Position numbers and translations under genes: made by a program | In this document: positions 1 through 10,285 of the stretch, in pieces | How the letters are laid out: every line of letters begins with the position of its first letter | Numbering within the stretch: the stretch's first letter is position 1 | Source: Brevundimonas sp. SH203 | GTDB lineage: Bacteria; Pseudomonadota; Alphaproteobacteria; Caulobacterales; Caulobacteraceae | Length of the DNA stretch: 64,000 bases | Reading direction: 5' to 3' | Assembly (NCBI RefSeq): GCF_002157625.1 | Contig: NZ_BDMM01000003.1 | Span: forward strand, 433,773 to 497,772 | The notes under the pieces: model-generated | Database searches by the model: none | What the model was told of the DNA's origin: nothing | Seen by the model: only the letters and a program-made list of their open reading frames with translations

Positions 1-36
1 GATCCGGGCGTTGTCAAATCGAAGGAGGCGGTCCTA

Positions 37-288
37 ATGACGCCGATGACCATGACCAAGGAAGATTTCGCCGGCCTGGGCGCCCCCGACCTCGTCTATG
101 TGCGCGAGATCAAGGCGTCCGACCTGCTGGACGAAGCGGTGCAGATGAAGGACGTGGAGATCGATCCCGGCCAGTCGCTGTACGCCGTCCATAGCGCGGA
201 CGGCGAGCGTCTGGCGGTCATGATCGACCGCGACACCGCCTTCGCCGCCGCCGTGGCGCACGAGCTGGAGCCCGTCTCGGTCCACTGA
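37..288 (+). CDS. DUF1150 family protein
   Basis: Small acidic protein of 83 residues matching the DUF1150 family, which in alphaproteobacteria usually lies directly downstream of a small heat-shock (Hsp20/IbpA) gene; its biochemical role is unknown. An AAGGAGG ribosome site at 22-28 is well placed for the ATG at 37. Methionines at codons 4 and 6 are alternative starts. The frame is open back to the window edge, so an upstream start cannot be excluded from this sequence alone. The expected hsp20 would lie outside the window. It converges on ptsN. Confidence 0.8.
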   Translation: MTPMTMTKEDFAGLGAPDLVYVREIKASDLLDEAVQMKDVEIDPGQSLYAVHSADGERLAVMIDRDTAFAAAVAHELEPVSVH

Positions 289-308
289 CCGGCGACGGGA
301 CCGCCCCG

Positions 309-773
309 TCAGGCGGCGGTCGCTGTATTCTCTTTCACGAACAGGGCCCGCACCGCATCGGTCGTATGGGCCTGTCTCAACTGCTCGCGCAGTTCGGGCG
401 AACGCATTGCGCGCGACACCGCCGCCAAGGCCCGCAGATGCTCGGCCCCCGCCTTGGGCGGCGCGAACAGGCCGAAGATCAGGTCGACCGGCCGATCGTC
501 CACCGCATTATAGGCGACCGGCGTATCCAGCCGCATGAACACCGCCGTCACCCGGTCGATCTCGGACAGACGCGCGTGCGGCACCGCCACGCCAGACCCC
601 AGCCCCGTCGATCCCAGGGCCTCGCGTTCCATCAATGCGTCGAACACCTTGGCGTCCTCGACGCCCAGCGCATGGCCCGCCGCCTCGGACAGGGCGTGCA
701 GGGCCTGGCGTTTGGACGACGCCCCCCCGCGCAGCACCACGCCCTTGGGCGCGAGCAGATCACCGATGTCCAT
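309..773 (-). CDS. ptsN: PTS IIA-like nitrogen regulatory protein (EIIA-Ntr)
   Basis: Phosphocarrier of the nitrogen PTS branch, which receives phosphate from PtsO/NPr and regulates targets such as potassium transport and the stringent response in related bacteria. The 154 residues form one PTS_EIIA type-2 domain. The phosphorylated histidine is His66 in the motif GVAVPHARL. It is the last gene of the minus-strand rpoN-hpf-ptsN series, an arrangement conserved across proteobacteria that strongly supports the call. Length is normal for the family. Confidence 0.95.
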   Translation of the reverse strand: MDIGDLLAPKGVVLRGGASSKRQALHALSEAAGHALGVEDAKVFDALMEREALGSTGLGSGVAVPHARLSEIDRVTAVFMRLDTPVAYNAVDDRPVDLIFGLFAPPKAGAEHLRALAAVSRAMRSPELREQLRQAHTTDAVRALFVKENTATAA

Positions 774-851
774 CAGACAACCCTCGATTACGCAAACGAA
801 CGGCGCGGGCGCCCGTTTAGAGGCTCCCGCGCCGAAGTCAAACTCAGCCGT

Positions 852-1553
852 TCAGTTCATGGCGGCGTCGGTCGTGGCCCCGTTGGCCTTATCGTTGTTC
901 ACATGACCGCCGTTGGTCTTGCCGTTAGTCGCCGAGGTCCGTTCCGGGTCGATCCAGCCCACGTTTCCGTCGGGGCGGCGATAGACCACCGCTAGGCCGC
1001 CGTGGGCCGCATTGCGGAACAGCACGACCGGATAGCCGGTCATGTCCAGTTCCAGCACCGCACGTCCGACCGTGATGGTGCGGATTTCGTGTTCCGTCTC
1101 GGCGATCACCATGCCCAGCGGCGGCGGGCCGTCGTTCTGGCTCGCGTCGCCGAAGACGTCGTCCTCCACGCTGTCGGGGTCCCGCAGCACGATGCTGCGG
1201 GCGACTTCGCGGGCGGCGTTCTCGGTCTTCTCGGGCGAAAGGCCCTTGGGGCCGATATGGTGATCCTTCAGGCGGCGCTTGTAGCGACGCACCCGGGTTT
1301 CCAGGCGATCCAGCGCCTCGGTGAAGGCCGAATGGGCGTCGCCGCCGAATCCGGTCGTCACCAGCGTCTGGCCCGACGCGAGGCGGACCCAACAGTCCAC
1401 CTTGAAGCCATGGCCGTCCTTGGACACCACGACCTCGGCGTCGTCACCGCCGCGGGCGAAGTATTTTCCGACCCCGTCTTCGAGTTCCTGGGAGATGCGC
1501 GAGCCTAACGCTTCGCCGACATCCACTTGCTTGCCGCTGACTTGGACTTGCAT
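852..1553 (-). CDS. hpf: Ribosome hibernation promoting factor, long form
   Basis: Binds the 30S subunit and dimerises ribosomes in stationary phase. About 233 residues: an N-terminal S30AE/YfiA domain (roughly 1-110) and, after an acidic linker, a C-terminal dimerisation domain (about 175-215, with GYPVVLFRNAAHGG). This is the long HPF seen in alphaproteobacteria. I chose the ATG at 1553 because the product then begins MQVQVSGKQ like family members. An in-frame ATG at 1601 would add 16 residues that look non-homologous; neither start has a clear Shine-Dalgarno. It lies between rpoN and ptsN. Confidence 0.93.
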   Translation of the reverse strand: MQVQVSGKQVDVGEALGSRISQELEDGVGKYFARGGDDAEVVVSKDGHGFKVDCWVRLASGQTLVTTGFGGDAHSAFTEALDRLETRVRRYKRRLKDHHIGPKGLSPEKTENAAREVARSIVLRDPDSVEDDVFGDASQNDGPPPLGMVIAETEHEIRTITVGRAVLELDMTGYPVVLFRNAAHGGLAVVYRRPDGNVGWIDPERTSATNGKTNGGHVNNDKANGATTDAAMN

Positions 1554-1628
1554 GCCGATAGAACGCGCCCGCCCCGATTTGGTGTCAATCCAGATCACCA
1601 TTTTGTGGTGAAGCTTGCACGATTATTT

Positions 1629-3125
<1,497 letters not shown>

Positions 3126-3215
3126 GTCCGCATCCCGCCGCCTGGGCCGAAGTGGCCCGGAACTTGCTGGGGCAGAATGTCGCCTAATCCGTTAACGTCC
3201 GACGAACGCGCTTTT

Positions 3216-3363
3216 CGTCTCCTCCCCATTTCATGGGGAGGTGGCGCGGCGCGCCTTCGCGCCGTGACGGAGGGGCTGTCCCCCGCATCGTAGGTGCCGG
3301 TGGGACGTTGAGAACCCCTCCACCGCTTCGCGGTCCCCCTCCCCGCTTCGCAGGGAGGAGACG
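3216..3363. repeat. Palindromic intergenic repeat, CTCCTCCCCAT family, copy 1
   Basis: About 148 bp bounded by CTCCTCCCC on the left and GGGAGGAGACG on the right. Inner arms match imperfectly: a GACGGAGGGG block and an ACCCCTCCACCGCTTCGCGG block. The same element, in the other orientation, occurs at 36531-36680 between ruvA and ruvC. It fills the lptB-rpoN spacer and codes for nothing I can recognise. Likely a non-autonomous palindromic element. Confidence 0.75.
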
Positions 3364-3370
3364 CTAATCG

Positions 3371-4165
3371 TCAGACGTAGTTTTCGCCCAGATACACCCG
3401 GCGCACCTCGGCGTCGTGGATCGCCTCGTCCGACGTGCCTTCGAACAGGACCGCGCCGTTGGAGATGATCGAGACCCGGTCGGTGATGTCCAGCGTCTCG
3501 CGCACATTGTGGTCGGTGATCAGCACCCCGATCCCCTGGCTGGCCAGATAGCGGATCACGGTGCGGATGTCGGCGATGGCCAGGGGGTCGATGCCGGCGA
3601 AGGGTTCGTCCAGCAGCATGAAGGACGGCCGCCCGGCCAGGGCGCGCGCGATCTCGACCCGCCGCCGCTCGCCGCCCGACAGGGCCGTCGCCGCCGCATG
3701 GCGCAGGTGGTCGATATGCAGTTCGTGCAGCAGCCGCTCGGTCTCGGCCTTGATCTGGTCGGGGGGGTAGTTCAGCTCGACCACCGCGCGGACGTTCTTC
3801 TCGACCGTCATGCCGCGAAAGATCGAAGCTTCCTGCGCCAGATAGCCCAGGCCCATCCGCGCCCGCTGATACATGGGCTGGCCGGTGATGTCCTCGCCGT
3901 CCAGCCAGATCGAGCCCGAGTCCGGCGGGATCAGGCCGGTGATCATGTAGAAACAGGTGGTCTTGCCCGCCCCGTTCGGCCCCAAGAGGCCCGCGACCTC
4001 GCCCCGCTGAACGGTCAGGGACACGTCGCGCACCACCTGCCGCGCCCCGAACGAGCGGGCGATGCTGACGACCCGCAGGCCCTTTTCGGCCGGCGCGACG
4101 ACGGGCGGCGACGCGGCCGCCGGCCGGTCGTCCAGGTTCAGGGCGGAGAGTTCCTTGCGCGCCAA
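3371..4165 (-). CDS. lptB: LPS export ABC transporter ATP-binding protein
   Basis: ATPase powering extraction of lipopolysaccharide from the inner membrane with LptFG. 264 residues, with a ~28-residue N-terminal extension before the ABC domain. Walker A is GPNGAGKT at 62-69, the signature is ALSGGERRRVE, and Walker B ends in MLLDEPFAGID. The family-specific histidine switch region ITDHNVRETL is present. It is the last lpt gene in a minus-strand run rnd-lptC-lptA-lptB. Confidence 0.96.
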   Translation of the reverse strand: MARKELSALNLDDRPAAASPPVVAPAEKGLRVVSIARSFGARQVVRDVSLTVQRGEVAGLLGPNGAGKTTCFYMITGLIPPDSGSIWLDGEDITGQPMYQRARMGLGYLAQEASIFRGMTVEKNVRAVVELNYPPDQIKAETERLLHELHIDHLRHAAATALSGGERRRVEIARALAGRPSFMLLDEPFAGIDPLAIADIRTVIRYLASQGIGVLITDHNVRETLDITDRVSIISNGAVLFEGTSDEAIHDAEVRRVYLGENYV

Positions 4166-4191
4166 ATCAGTGATCCCGAGGCCGCGCGGCC

Positions 4192-4704
4192 TCAGTTCCC
4201 GCTGGGATAGAAGACGCCCTGCACGCGGCTGCCGGCGGCGCCGCGCGGCGCGCCGTCCATGCGGGCGGTCTCGGTGTTGATGTTATAGACCAGACGCGAT
4301 CCGGTCAGCACGTTCTGGCCCTGGGTCAGGATGACGTTGCCCGTCACCACGATCTCGCCATTGCCCAGATTATAGACCGCACGGTCGCCGCGCATCGACT
4401 GGTCCGGGGTGACGAAATAGACGGTCCCGGCGGCTTCCGCCCGCTCCAGGCTGCCGCCGTCGCTGCTGACCAGCGTCAGGGTGTCGGCGCGGAAGCGGTT
4501 GCCGCCCTGGGTCGCCTCGGCCCGGCCGCGCAGGATCACCCGGTTGGGCGCGTACTCGACCGAGTCGGCGCCATAGGCCACCGGCTGGTTCGACGCCTGG
4601 GCCCGCGTCTGGCTCTGGCTCTGGGCGTCGCCCACGGCGGGCGCGGCGACGACCGCGACCAGCGCGACGGCCGCCAGGGCCCGGGAAATCTTCATCGTCA
4701 TCAT
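4192..4704 (-). CDS. lptA: LPS transport periplasmic protein LptA (OstA-like)
   Basis: Periplasmic bridge protein that carries lipopolysaccharide between LptC and the outer-membrane LptD. 170 residues. A signal peptide covers about 1-26 (basic MKIS then an alanine/valine-rich core). A single OstA/LptA beta-jellyroll follows (VILRGRAEAT, TLTLVSSDGG, AVYNLGNGEIVVTGNV). Its start overlaps the stop of lptC by 4 nt, indicating translational coupling. Confidence 0.92.
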   Translation of the reverse strand: MMTMKISRALAAVALVAVVAAPAVGDAQSQSQTRAQASNQPVAYGADSVEYAPNRVILRGRAEATQGGNRFRADTLTLVSSDGGSLERAEAAGTVYFVTPDQSMRGDRAVYNLGNGEIVVTGNVILTQGQNVLTGSRLVYNINTETARMDGAPRGAAGSRVQGVFYPSGN

Positions 4705-5360
4705 CGGCCTGCACCCGCGGGCGTCAGCACGCCCTTCACCTTGTTGTCGCCCGCGCCATCGAACACCACGCGCTGACCCTGGTCATAGATGGCATAGGAC
4801 GATGCGTTGATGGTTCCAATAGGGCCTGAACCCTGAACGCCCTTTGAACCCGTCACCACTCCGGTCGCGGTGTTCACAACCGCCTCTGGCGTGGTCAGGA
4901 TGAAGCCCGTGCCGCCGTCGGAAATCCGCACGTTCGGGCCGATCGTCACCGTCCTGGCCTGTTCGTCGTATGTGCCGCCGTCGGCGGTCAGCTCCGTCAC
5001 CTTGCGCCCGCCCAGGTTCAGCTTCAGCGCCGGACCGATCAGGCGGAACTTGCCGGTGTTGGGATCGCGCACAGCCCCTTGCGCGCCCACGGTGAAGGCG
5101 CGGCCTTGCGAATCCTGGCCGTGGAACAGCGGGCTGTCCAGCCGCACCTCCTGGCTCTGGCTGGCCTTGCGCTCCACCCCCGACATGACGGTGCGGAACA
5201 CCGTCCAGGTCAGGACGCCGCCCGCCAGCACCAGGATGACGATGGGCAGCACACGGCGATACAGCTTCACCCGCCGCGAACGCGCGCGCCAGCGGGCGCC
5301 GGCCAGGGCGACCCGGGCCTCGTCGGCCTCGATGCGGGACGGATCGACGGGGTCGGTCAA
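4701..5360 (-). CDS. lptC: LPS export system protein LptC
   Basis: Inner-membrane anchored LptC, receiving LPS from LptBFG and passing it to LptA. About 219 residues: a short cytoplasmic basic stretch, one membrane segment (about 38-57, LPIVILVLAGGVLTW), then the periplasmic beta-jellyroll. No ATG fits before the conserved region. I use the TTG at 5358-5360, which has GAGG five bases upstream and lies 7 nt after the rnd stop. A longer open frame upstream only shadows rnd. Confidence 0.85.
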   Translation of the reverse strand: MTDPVDPSRIEADEARVALAGARWRARSRRVKLYRRVLPIVILVLAGGVLTWTVFRTVMSGVERKASQSQEVRLDSPLFHGQDSQGRAFTVGAQGAVRDPNTGKFRLIGPALKLNLGGRKVTELTADGGTYDEQARTVTIGPNVRISDGGTGFILTTPEAVVNTATGVVTGSKGVQGSGPIGTINASSYAIYDQGQRVVFDGAGDNKVKGVLTPAGAGR

Positions 5361-5367
5361 GCGCGCC

Positions 5368-5982
5368 TCAGCTGTGGGCGAAGATGTCGACCTCGTCCCA
5401 TCCGGCGAGGTCGAGCGCCGAACGGGTCGGCAGGAAGTCGAAACATTTCGCGGCCAGTTCCGCGCGCCCCTCGCGCGCCAGCATCTGGTCCAGCCTGGCC
5501 TTGGCCGCATGCAGATAAAGGACGTCCGACGCCGCATAGTCCAGCTGCGCCTGGGTCAGGGTCTCGGCCCCCCAGTCCGAGGACTGCTGGGCCTTGGACA
5601 AATCCACGCCCACCGTCTCGCGCACCACGTCCTTCAGACCGTGCCGGTCGGTATAGGTGCGCGCCAGCTTGGACGCGATCTTGGTGCAATAGACCGGCCG
5701 CGTCTCGACGCCGAGGTGCAGCAGGAACATGCCGATGTCGAACCGGCCGAAGTGAAATATCTTGGTCACGGCCGGATCGGTCAGAACCCGCTTCAGGTTC
5801 GGACAGTCGTAGGCGGGCCGGTTCAGCCGCACGACATGGGCGTTCCCGTCCCCGGACGACAGCTGCACCACGCACAGCGGATCGCGGCGGAACCGCAGGC
5901 CCATGGTCTCGGAATCGATGGCGACCTCGGCCCCCAGGTCCAGATCGTCGGGCAGGTCGCCCTCGTGCAGGTAAACGGTCAT
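5368..5982 (-). CDS. rnd: Ribonuclease D-like 3'-5' exonuclease
   Basis: Short alphaproteobacterial RNase D of about 204 residues, containing just the DEDD exonuclease domain and lacking the HRDC domains of the E. coli enzyme. Exo I is AIDSETMGL near residue 25; the YAASDVLYL motif is the Exo III region. The start MTVYLHEGDL is preferred over an in-frame ATG at 6057, which would add 25 atypical residues. It heads the lptCAB run. Confidence 0.9.
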   Translation of the reverse strand: MTVYLHEGDLPDDLDLGAEVAIDSETMGLRFRRDPLCVVQLSSGDGNAHVVRLNRPAYDCPNLKRVLTDPAVTKIFHFGRFDIGMFLLHLGVETRPVYCTKIASKLARTYTDRHGLKDVVRETVGVDLSKAQQSSDWGAETLTQAQLDYAASDVLYLHAAKARLDQMLAREGRAELAAKCFDFLPTRSALDLAGWDEVDIFAHS

Positions 5983-6136
5983 GCCGAGGCTCTTACACGG
6001 CGAATGCGCTGGACGGAACGGGCTACAGCAATGCTGAACGCCGTGCGTCGCATTCACGAAACGGCCTCAAGCAGGAATGCGCCGCGCGCATTCCGGTAGG
6101 CCACAAAACAATGCAGCCGCGCGCGAGGCGGCAGGC

Positions 6137-6180
6137 CAAAACAAAGAAAGCGCCGCACCGTTCGGCGCGACGCTTTCTGA
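6137..6180 (-). terminator. Intrinsic terminator after tRNA-Leu
   Basis: On the minus strand, immediately past the tRNA 3' end, a GC-rich hairpin with outer arms GAAAGCG/CGCTTTC is followed by TTTGTTTT. Confidence 0.75.
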
Positions 6181-6184
6181 AAGA

Positions 6185-6271
<87 letters not shown>

Positions 6272-6484
6272 CCCGTCGGCAGCGCCTTGCGGCGTTTCCA
6301 TCGGGAAGGCGCGGACCTCTAAGGGAGGCTCCGGGCGGGGTCAACAGGGATTTTCCGCCTTTGCGAGATTTCTTCCGAGAACGGCGTTTGAAGCGTGGCC
6401 GCAAGACGGGCTTCGCGGCCGTTTAACGCCCGCTAAGCCTGTTTTCTAACCGCGTCTTGAGGGGCGGCGGTCTAGAGGGAAACC

Positions 6485-7327
6485 ATGACGGAGCTGTCCC
6501 CGCCCCTGCCGACGACCGAGCGCCGCGCCCGGCCCCGCGCGCCCTTCCGCACGCGCCGCCGCGCCAGCGAGCGGGTGCGGCTGATGGGCCAGTGGGTCGA
6601 TCTGGTCCGCCCCGAAGAGGTCCAGCACCATATCCAGCAGGCTGTGGCCGAGGGCCGCAAGAGCCTGATCGCCAACCACAATCTGCACAGCCTGTATCTG
6701 ATGCAGCGGACGCCGGGCCTGTCCGCCTTCTACGACCGGGCCGATATGGTGGAGGTCGATTCCACCCCCCTGATCGCCTTTTCGCGGCTGGCGGGCCTGA
6801 ACAGCCGGGGCTTTCACCGCTGCACCTATCTGGACTGGCGCGACCATTTCTGGAGCGTGGCCGACCGCAAGGGCTGGCGCGTCCTGTCCATCGGCGGCGC
6901 GCCGGGCGTGGGCGAGACGGCGGCGGCCCGGCTGCGCGCCCTCTATCCCCGCGCGGACATCGCGGTTCACCACGGCTTCTTCGACGCCCGCCCCGATTCG
7001 CCCGAAAACGCCGCCGTCCTGGACCGCATCGCCGAATTCCAGCCCCACGTCCTGTTCGTCGGCATGGGCATGCCGCGTCAGGAGCTGTGGATCGCCGACA
7101 ACTACGACCGTCTGCCCGACTGCGTCGTCCTGTCGGTCGGCGCCGCCTTCGACTATGAGGCCGGCGTCCAGAGCGCGGCGCCCCGCTGGATGGGGCGGGC
7201 CGGAATCGAATGGGCCTATCGCCTGTTCCGCGATCCCCGGCGGCTGTTCGTCCGCTACTGCATCGAGCCGTGGAGCCTGATCCCCCTGGCGCTGGCCGAC
7301 CTCCGCGCCGGGCGGCGGCGTCGCTAG
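6485..7327 (+). CDS. WecG/TagA/CpsF family glycosyltransferase (GT26)
   Basis: Transfers a sugar (ManNAc-type in characterised relatives) to an undecaprenyl-linked intermediate in surface polysaccharide synthesis. 280 residues. Family motifs seen are IANHNLHSLYLM, VEVDSTPL with the conserved aspartate, and VGMGMPRQELWI. The N-terminus is basic and possibly disordered. In Caulobacter crescentus the holdfast glycosyltransferase HfsJ belongs, as I recall, to this family, and a polysaccharide export gene lies 1.6 kb downstream. A holdfast role is therefore a reasonable but unproved inference. Confidence 0.88.
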   Translation: MTELSPPLPTTERRARPRAPFRTRRRASERVRLMGQWVDLVRPEEVQHHIQQAVAEGRKSLIANHNLHSLYLMQRTPGLSAFYDRADMVEVDSTPLIAFSRLAGLNSRGFHRCTYLDWRDHFWSVADRKGWRVLSIGGAPGVGETAAARLRALYPRADIAVHHGFFDARPDSPENAAVLDRIAEFQPHVLFVGMGMPRQELWIADNYDRLPDCVVLSVGAAFDYEAGVQSAAPRWMGRAGIEWAYRLFRDPRRLFVRYCIEPWSLIPLALADLRAGRRRR

Positions 7328-7425
7328 GCGACCATATTCCTACTGGTCAGATAGATATTTATCGCCATGATCCCTCCCTCCCGCCGTGTGCTATCGACAC
7401 GGCGTCGAACCCGGACGGAGCGCGC

Positions 7426-8754
7426 ATGTCACAGCGGGACGAACTGCGGATCGCCATCGTGGGCGCGGGGTTCAGCGGCCTGCTGACGGCCGTGAACCTG
7501 CTTCAGGCCTCGCCCGCCGTGCGGGTGACGCTGATCGAGCGGCGGGGCGTCTTCGGCCCCGGCACGGCCTATGACACCGGCAATCCCCAGCATCTGCTGA
7601 ACGTGCGCCTGGACAATATGAGCGCCTTTCCCGACCGGCCGAGGCATCTGTCCGACTGGCTGGCGGAACAGCCGTCGTGGCGCGCCCAGGACGGTTTCAT
7701 CACGCGCGGCGTCTATGGCGACTACCTGCAATCCCTGCTGGACGCGGCGCTGGACGACGCGCCCGAGCGCCTGACCCTGATCGGCGCCGAGGCCCGCACC
7801 CTGGACCGGCTGGACGACGGCTGGCGCATCGGGACCTCGGACGGCGAGATCGTCGTGGATCAGGTGGTGCTGGCCCTGGGCAATCTGGAGCCGGCCTCGC
7901 CGCCGGGCGTGGACGACGCCGTGCGCGCCTCGCCCGCCTATGTCGAGAATCCCTGGCGGCTGGACGCGGCCTCGGTCGAGGGCGCGCGCAACGTGCTGCT
8001 GATCGGGTCGGGCCTGACCATGGTGGACGCGGCCCTGACGCTGCGGCGGCCGGGGCGGCGCTTCACCGCCCTGTCGCGCCACGGCCTTCTGCCCCGCGCC
8101 CACGCCGTCGCGCCGCCCGCCCCGTTCGTGGGCGCGTTCGCGGGCGGCCCGGCCGAGGTGCTGCGTCAGGTCCGCGCCGCGACCGATCAGGCCGACTGGC
8201 GCGCCGTGTTCGACCGGCTGCGCCAGTCGGCCCAGGCCCTGTGGCGCGGCTGGTCGCCGGTCGAGCGGCGGCGGTTCCTGCGTCACCTTCGTCCCCTGTG
8301 GGACGTGCATCGCCACCGGCTCTCGCCCGGCGCGGCGCGCGACATCCATTCCATGCTGGCGGGCGGAGAGCTGACGGTGCTGGCGGGCAAGCTGACCGAA
8401 CTGAAGGCCGCCGACGTCATTGAGGTCGCCTGGCGACCGCGCGGACGGCGCCGCCCCATCCGCGACCGTTTCGACCTGGTGGTCAACTGCACCGGCCCGC
8501 TGGGTTCCATCGGCCAGAGCGTCGAGCCGATGATCCGCGACCTGCTGCAAAAGGGCCACGGCCGTCCCGATCCCCTCGGCCTGGGGCTTCAGGTCGACGA
8601 CGAGGGCCGCCTGTTGGACGCCGCCGGCCATTCCGCCCAGGGCCTTCACGCCATCGGCCCCCTGACGCGCGGCGCCTTCTGGGAGATGACCGCCGTCCCC
8701 GACCTGCGCGGCCAGGCCCGCGATCTGGCGAGGCGGATACTGGCGCAAGGCTAG
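7426..8754 (+). CDS. FAD/NAD(P)-binding protein, YdhS/NAD_binding_9 type
   Basis: Flavoprotein of 442 residues of the FAD-NAD(P)-binding family; physiological substrate unknown. The dinucleotide-binding motif IVGAGFSGL is at residues 9-17, with GTAYDTGNPQHLLNV typical of the family, and a second Rossmann-type segment NVLLIGSGLTMVDAAL near 190. The C-terminal region ends in GAFWEMTAVPDLRGQA. Start ATG at 7426 places the Rossmann motif near the N-terminus as expected. It lies between two polysaccharide genes, but functional linkage is not shown. Confidence 0.85.
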   Translation: MSQRDELRIAIVGAGFSGLLTAVNLLQASPAVRVTLIERRGVFGPGTAYDTGNPQHLLNVRLDNMSAFPDRPRHLSDWLAEQPSWRAQDGFITRGVYGDYLQSLLDAALDDAPERLTLIGAEARTLDRLDDGWRIGTSDGEIVVDQVVLALGNLEPASPPGVDDAVRASPAYVENPWRLDAASVEGARNVLLIGSGLTMVDAALTLRRPGRRFTALSRHGLLPRAHAVAPPAPFVGAFAGGPAEVLRQVRAATDQADWRAVFDRLRQSAQALWRGWSPVERRRFLRHLRPLWDVHRHRLSPGAARDIHSMLAGGELTVLAGKLTELKAADVIEVAWRPRGRRRPIRDRFDLVVNCTGPLGSIGQSVEPMIRDLLQKGHGRPDPLGLGLQVDDEGRLLDAAGHSAQGLHAIGPLTRGAFWEMTAVPDLRGQARDLARRILAQG

Positions 8755-8768
8755 CGTTCGTCGCTCGT

Positions 8769-8898
8769 CGTCATTCCGGGGCTGAGCGGAGCGAAGAACC
8801 CGGAACCCAGGGCCACATGCGCGCTGCCGACCCCATTCGACGCCCGATGCCCGCCTCCTGGCTTCCGGGTTCGTCCTGCGGACGCCCCGGAATGACGA
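8769..8898. repeat. Palindromic repeat, ATTCCGGGG family, copy 1
   Basis: 130 bp with near-mirror ends, GTCATTCCGGGG on the left and CCCCGGAATGAC on the right. One arm continues CTGAGCGGAGCGAAGAACC; the other, read inward, continues CGTCCGCAGGACGAACC. Inner sequence is variable. Other copies are at 12578, 16998 and 25853. Confidence 0.85.
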
Positions 8899-8980
8899 TC
8901 AAGCCAACGATGCGCTCTAGACCCGAACAATCATCGAGCATAGCCTGTACAGCTTCAACGTGCGTCCGGGAGGGACGACC

Positions 8981-9511
8981 ATGCCGCGCCCCGTCCTCGC
9001 CGCCGTCGTCGGACTGGCTCTGGCGTTCGGCCTGACCGCCTTTTCAGACCCGACTCTAGGCGACTATCGCCTGGCCCCGGCCGACAGGGTGCGGATCGAG
9101 GTCTTCGGGGAACCGGCGCTGGGCGGCGATTTCACCCTGGACGGGCGGGGCCGCATCACCCTGCCGCTGATCGGCGAAATCCAGGCCTCGGGCCTCAGCG
9201 CGCCCCGGCTTCAGGCCGCCGTCGCCGACGCCCTCGCCAAGGGCTATCTGAACCAGCCGCGCGTCGCCGCCCAGGTCCTGACCTACCGGCCCTTCTACAT
9301 CCTGGGCGAGGTCAACCGGCCGGGCGAATATCCCTATGCGGCCGACCTCACCGCGCTTCAGGCGGTCGCCACGGCCCAGGGCTTCACCTATCGCGCCAAC
9401 AGCCGCCGCCTGTTCGTCCGCCGCGCCGGCGTCGCGGTGGAACAGCCCCTGTCCCCCGACGCCCGCATCCTGCCCGGCGACACCGTCCGCATCGCCGAAC
9501 GCTATTTCTGA
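8981..9511 (+). CDS. Polysaccharide export protein (Wza-like, SLBB)
   Basis: Periplasmic or outer-membrane polysaccharide export component. 176 residues with an N-terminal signal sequence (about 1-22), a polysaccharide-export sushi domain beginning LGDYRLAPADRVRIEVFG, and one SLBB domain (YILGEVNRPGEYPY, LTALQAVATAQGF). It is short compared with Wza: there is no outer-membrane helix and no lipobox cysteine. Start ATG at 8981 has GGGAGG about 7 nt upstream. A GTG at 8960 is an alternative. The WecG-type transferase at 6485 may act in the same pathway. Confidence 0.88.
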   Translation: MPRPVLAAVVGLALAFGLTAFSDPTLGDYRLAPADRVRIEVFGEPALGGDFTLDGRGRITLPLIGEIQASGLSAPRLQAAVADALAKGYLNQPRVAAQVLTYRPFYILGEVNRPGEYPYAADLTALQAVATAQGFTYRANSRRLFVRRAGVAVEQPLSPDARILPGDTVRIAERYF

Positions 9512-9524
9512 AGGGCCGACGCCC

Positions 9525-9839
9525 TCAGATCGGCATGGCCATGATTTCCTTGTAGGCGGAAATCACCTGGTCGCGCACCGAGATCACCGTCTCCAGCGAC
9601 GCCTCGGCCGAGCTCAGCGCCGTCACCACGTCGATCAGATTGCCCTGCCCCTGGACCGAGCGGGTCATCTGGGTCTCGGCGGCGCGCGACTGCTGGGTCA
9701 TGTCGGTCATGGCGGACTTGACCAGATCGGCGAAGCCCCCGTCGCCGGCGGCCGGGGCCGAGGCGGCGCCCGACAGGCCCGTCGGCATGGCGCCGCCTTG
9801 AACGGCGGCATAGGCCCTGGCGGCCATCATCGGATTCAT
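9525..9839 (-). CDS. fliE: Flagellar hook-basal body protein FliE
   Basis: Links the MS ring to the rod. 104 residues with the conserved C-terminal half VQGQGNLIDVVTALSSAE and ending KEIMAMPI, typical of FliE. Third gene of flgB-flgC-fliE on the minus strand, 11 nt after flgC. Confidence 0.95.
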   Translation of the reverse strand: MNPMMAARAYAAVQGGAMPTGLSGAASAPAAGDGGFADLVKSAMTDMTQQSRAAETQMTRSVQGQGNLIDVVTALSSAEASLETVISVRDQVISAYKEIMAMPI

Positions 9840-9850
9840 GACCTAGCCCC

Positions 9851-10270
9851 TCAGCGTTTGATGATGTCGAGGGTGCGGCTGTCCATCGACCGCGCCGTCT
9901 CGATGACGTTCAGATTGGCCTCGTAGGCGCGCTGCGCCTCGCGCATGTCCATGGCCTCGACCAGGGTGTCGACATTGGGCCGCCGCACATAGCCCTGCGC
10001 GTTCGCCGCCGGGTGCGACGGGTCGTAGTCCATCTTGAAGTCGCTCTGGTCGGGCCGCACCTCGGCCAGAGTCACCCCCGTCGCCCCGTCGACCTCGCGC
10101 GCCTGAAACACGGGGATCTGGCGGCGATAGGGTTCGCCGCCAGGCGTGCGGGCGGTGGACTGGGCGTTGGCGATGTTCTCGGCGATGACGCGCATCCGCG
10201 ACTGCTGCGCCTTCAGCGCCGAGGCGGCCACCGCCATGGCGCTGTTCGAGGGGGAGACGGAATCGGGCAT
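9851..10270 (-). CDS. flgC: Flagellar basal-body rod protein FlgC
   Basis: Proximal rod subunit. 139 residues with the N-terminal rod motif (AASALKAQQSRMRVIAENIANAQ) and a C-terminal helix ending TARSMDSRTLDIIKR that forms the coiled-coil core. Normal FlgC length. Lies 15 nt after flgB. Confidence 0.96.
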   Translation of the reverse strand: MPDSVSPSNSAMAVAASALKAQQSRMRVIAENIANAQSTARTPGGEPYRRQIPVFQAREVDGATGVTLAEVRPDQSDFKMDYDPSHPAANAQGYVRRPNVDTLVEAMDMREAQRAYEANLNVIETARSMDSRTLDIIKR

Positions 10271-10285
10271 GGCTTACTCTCCGCC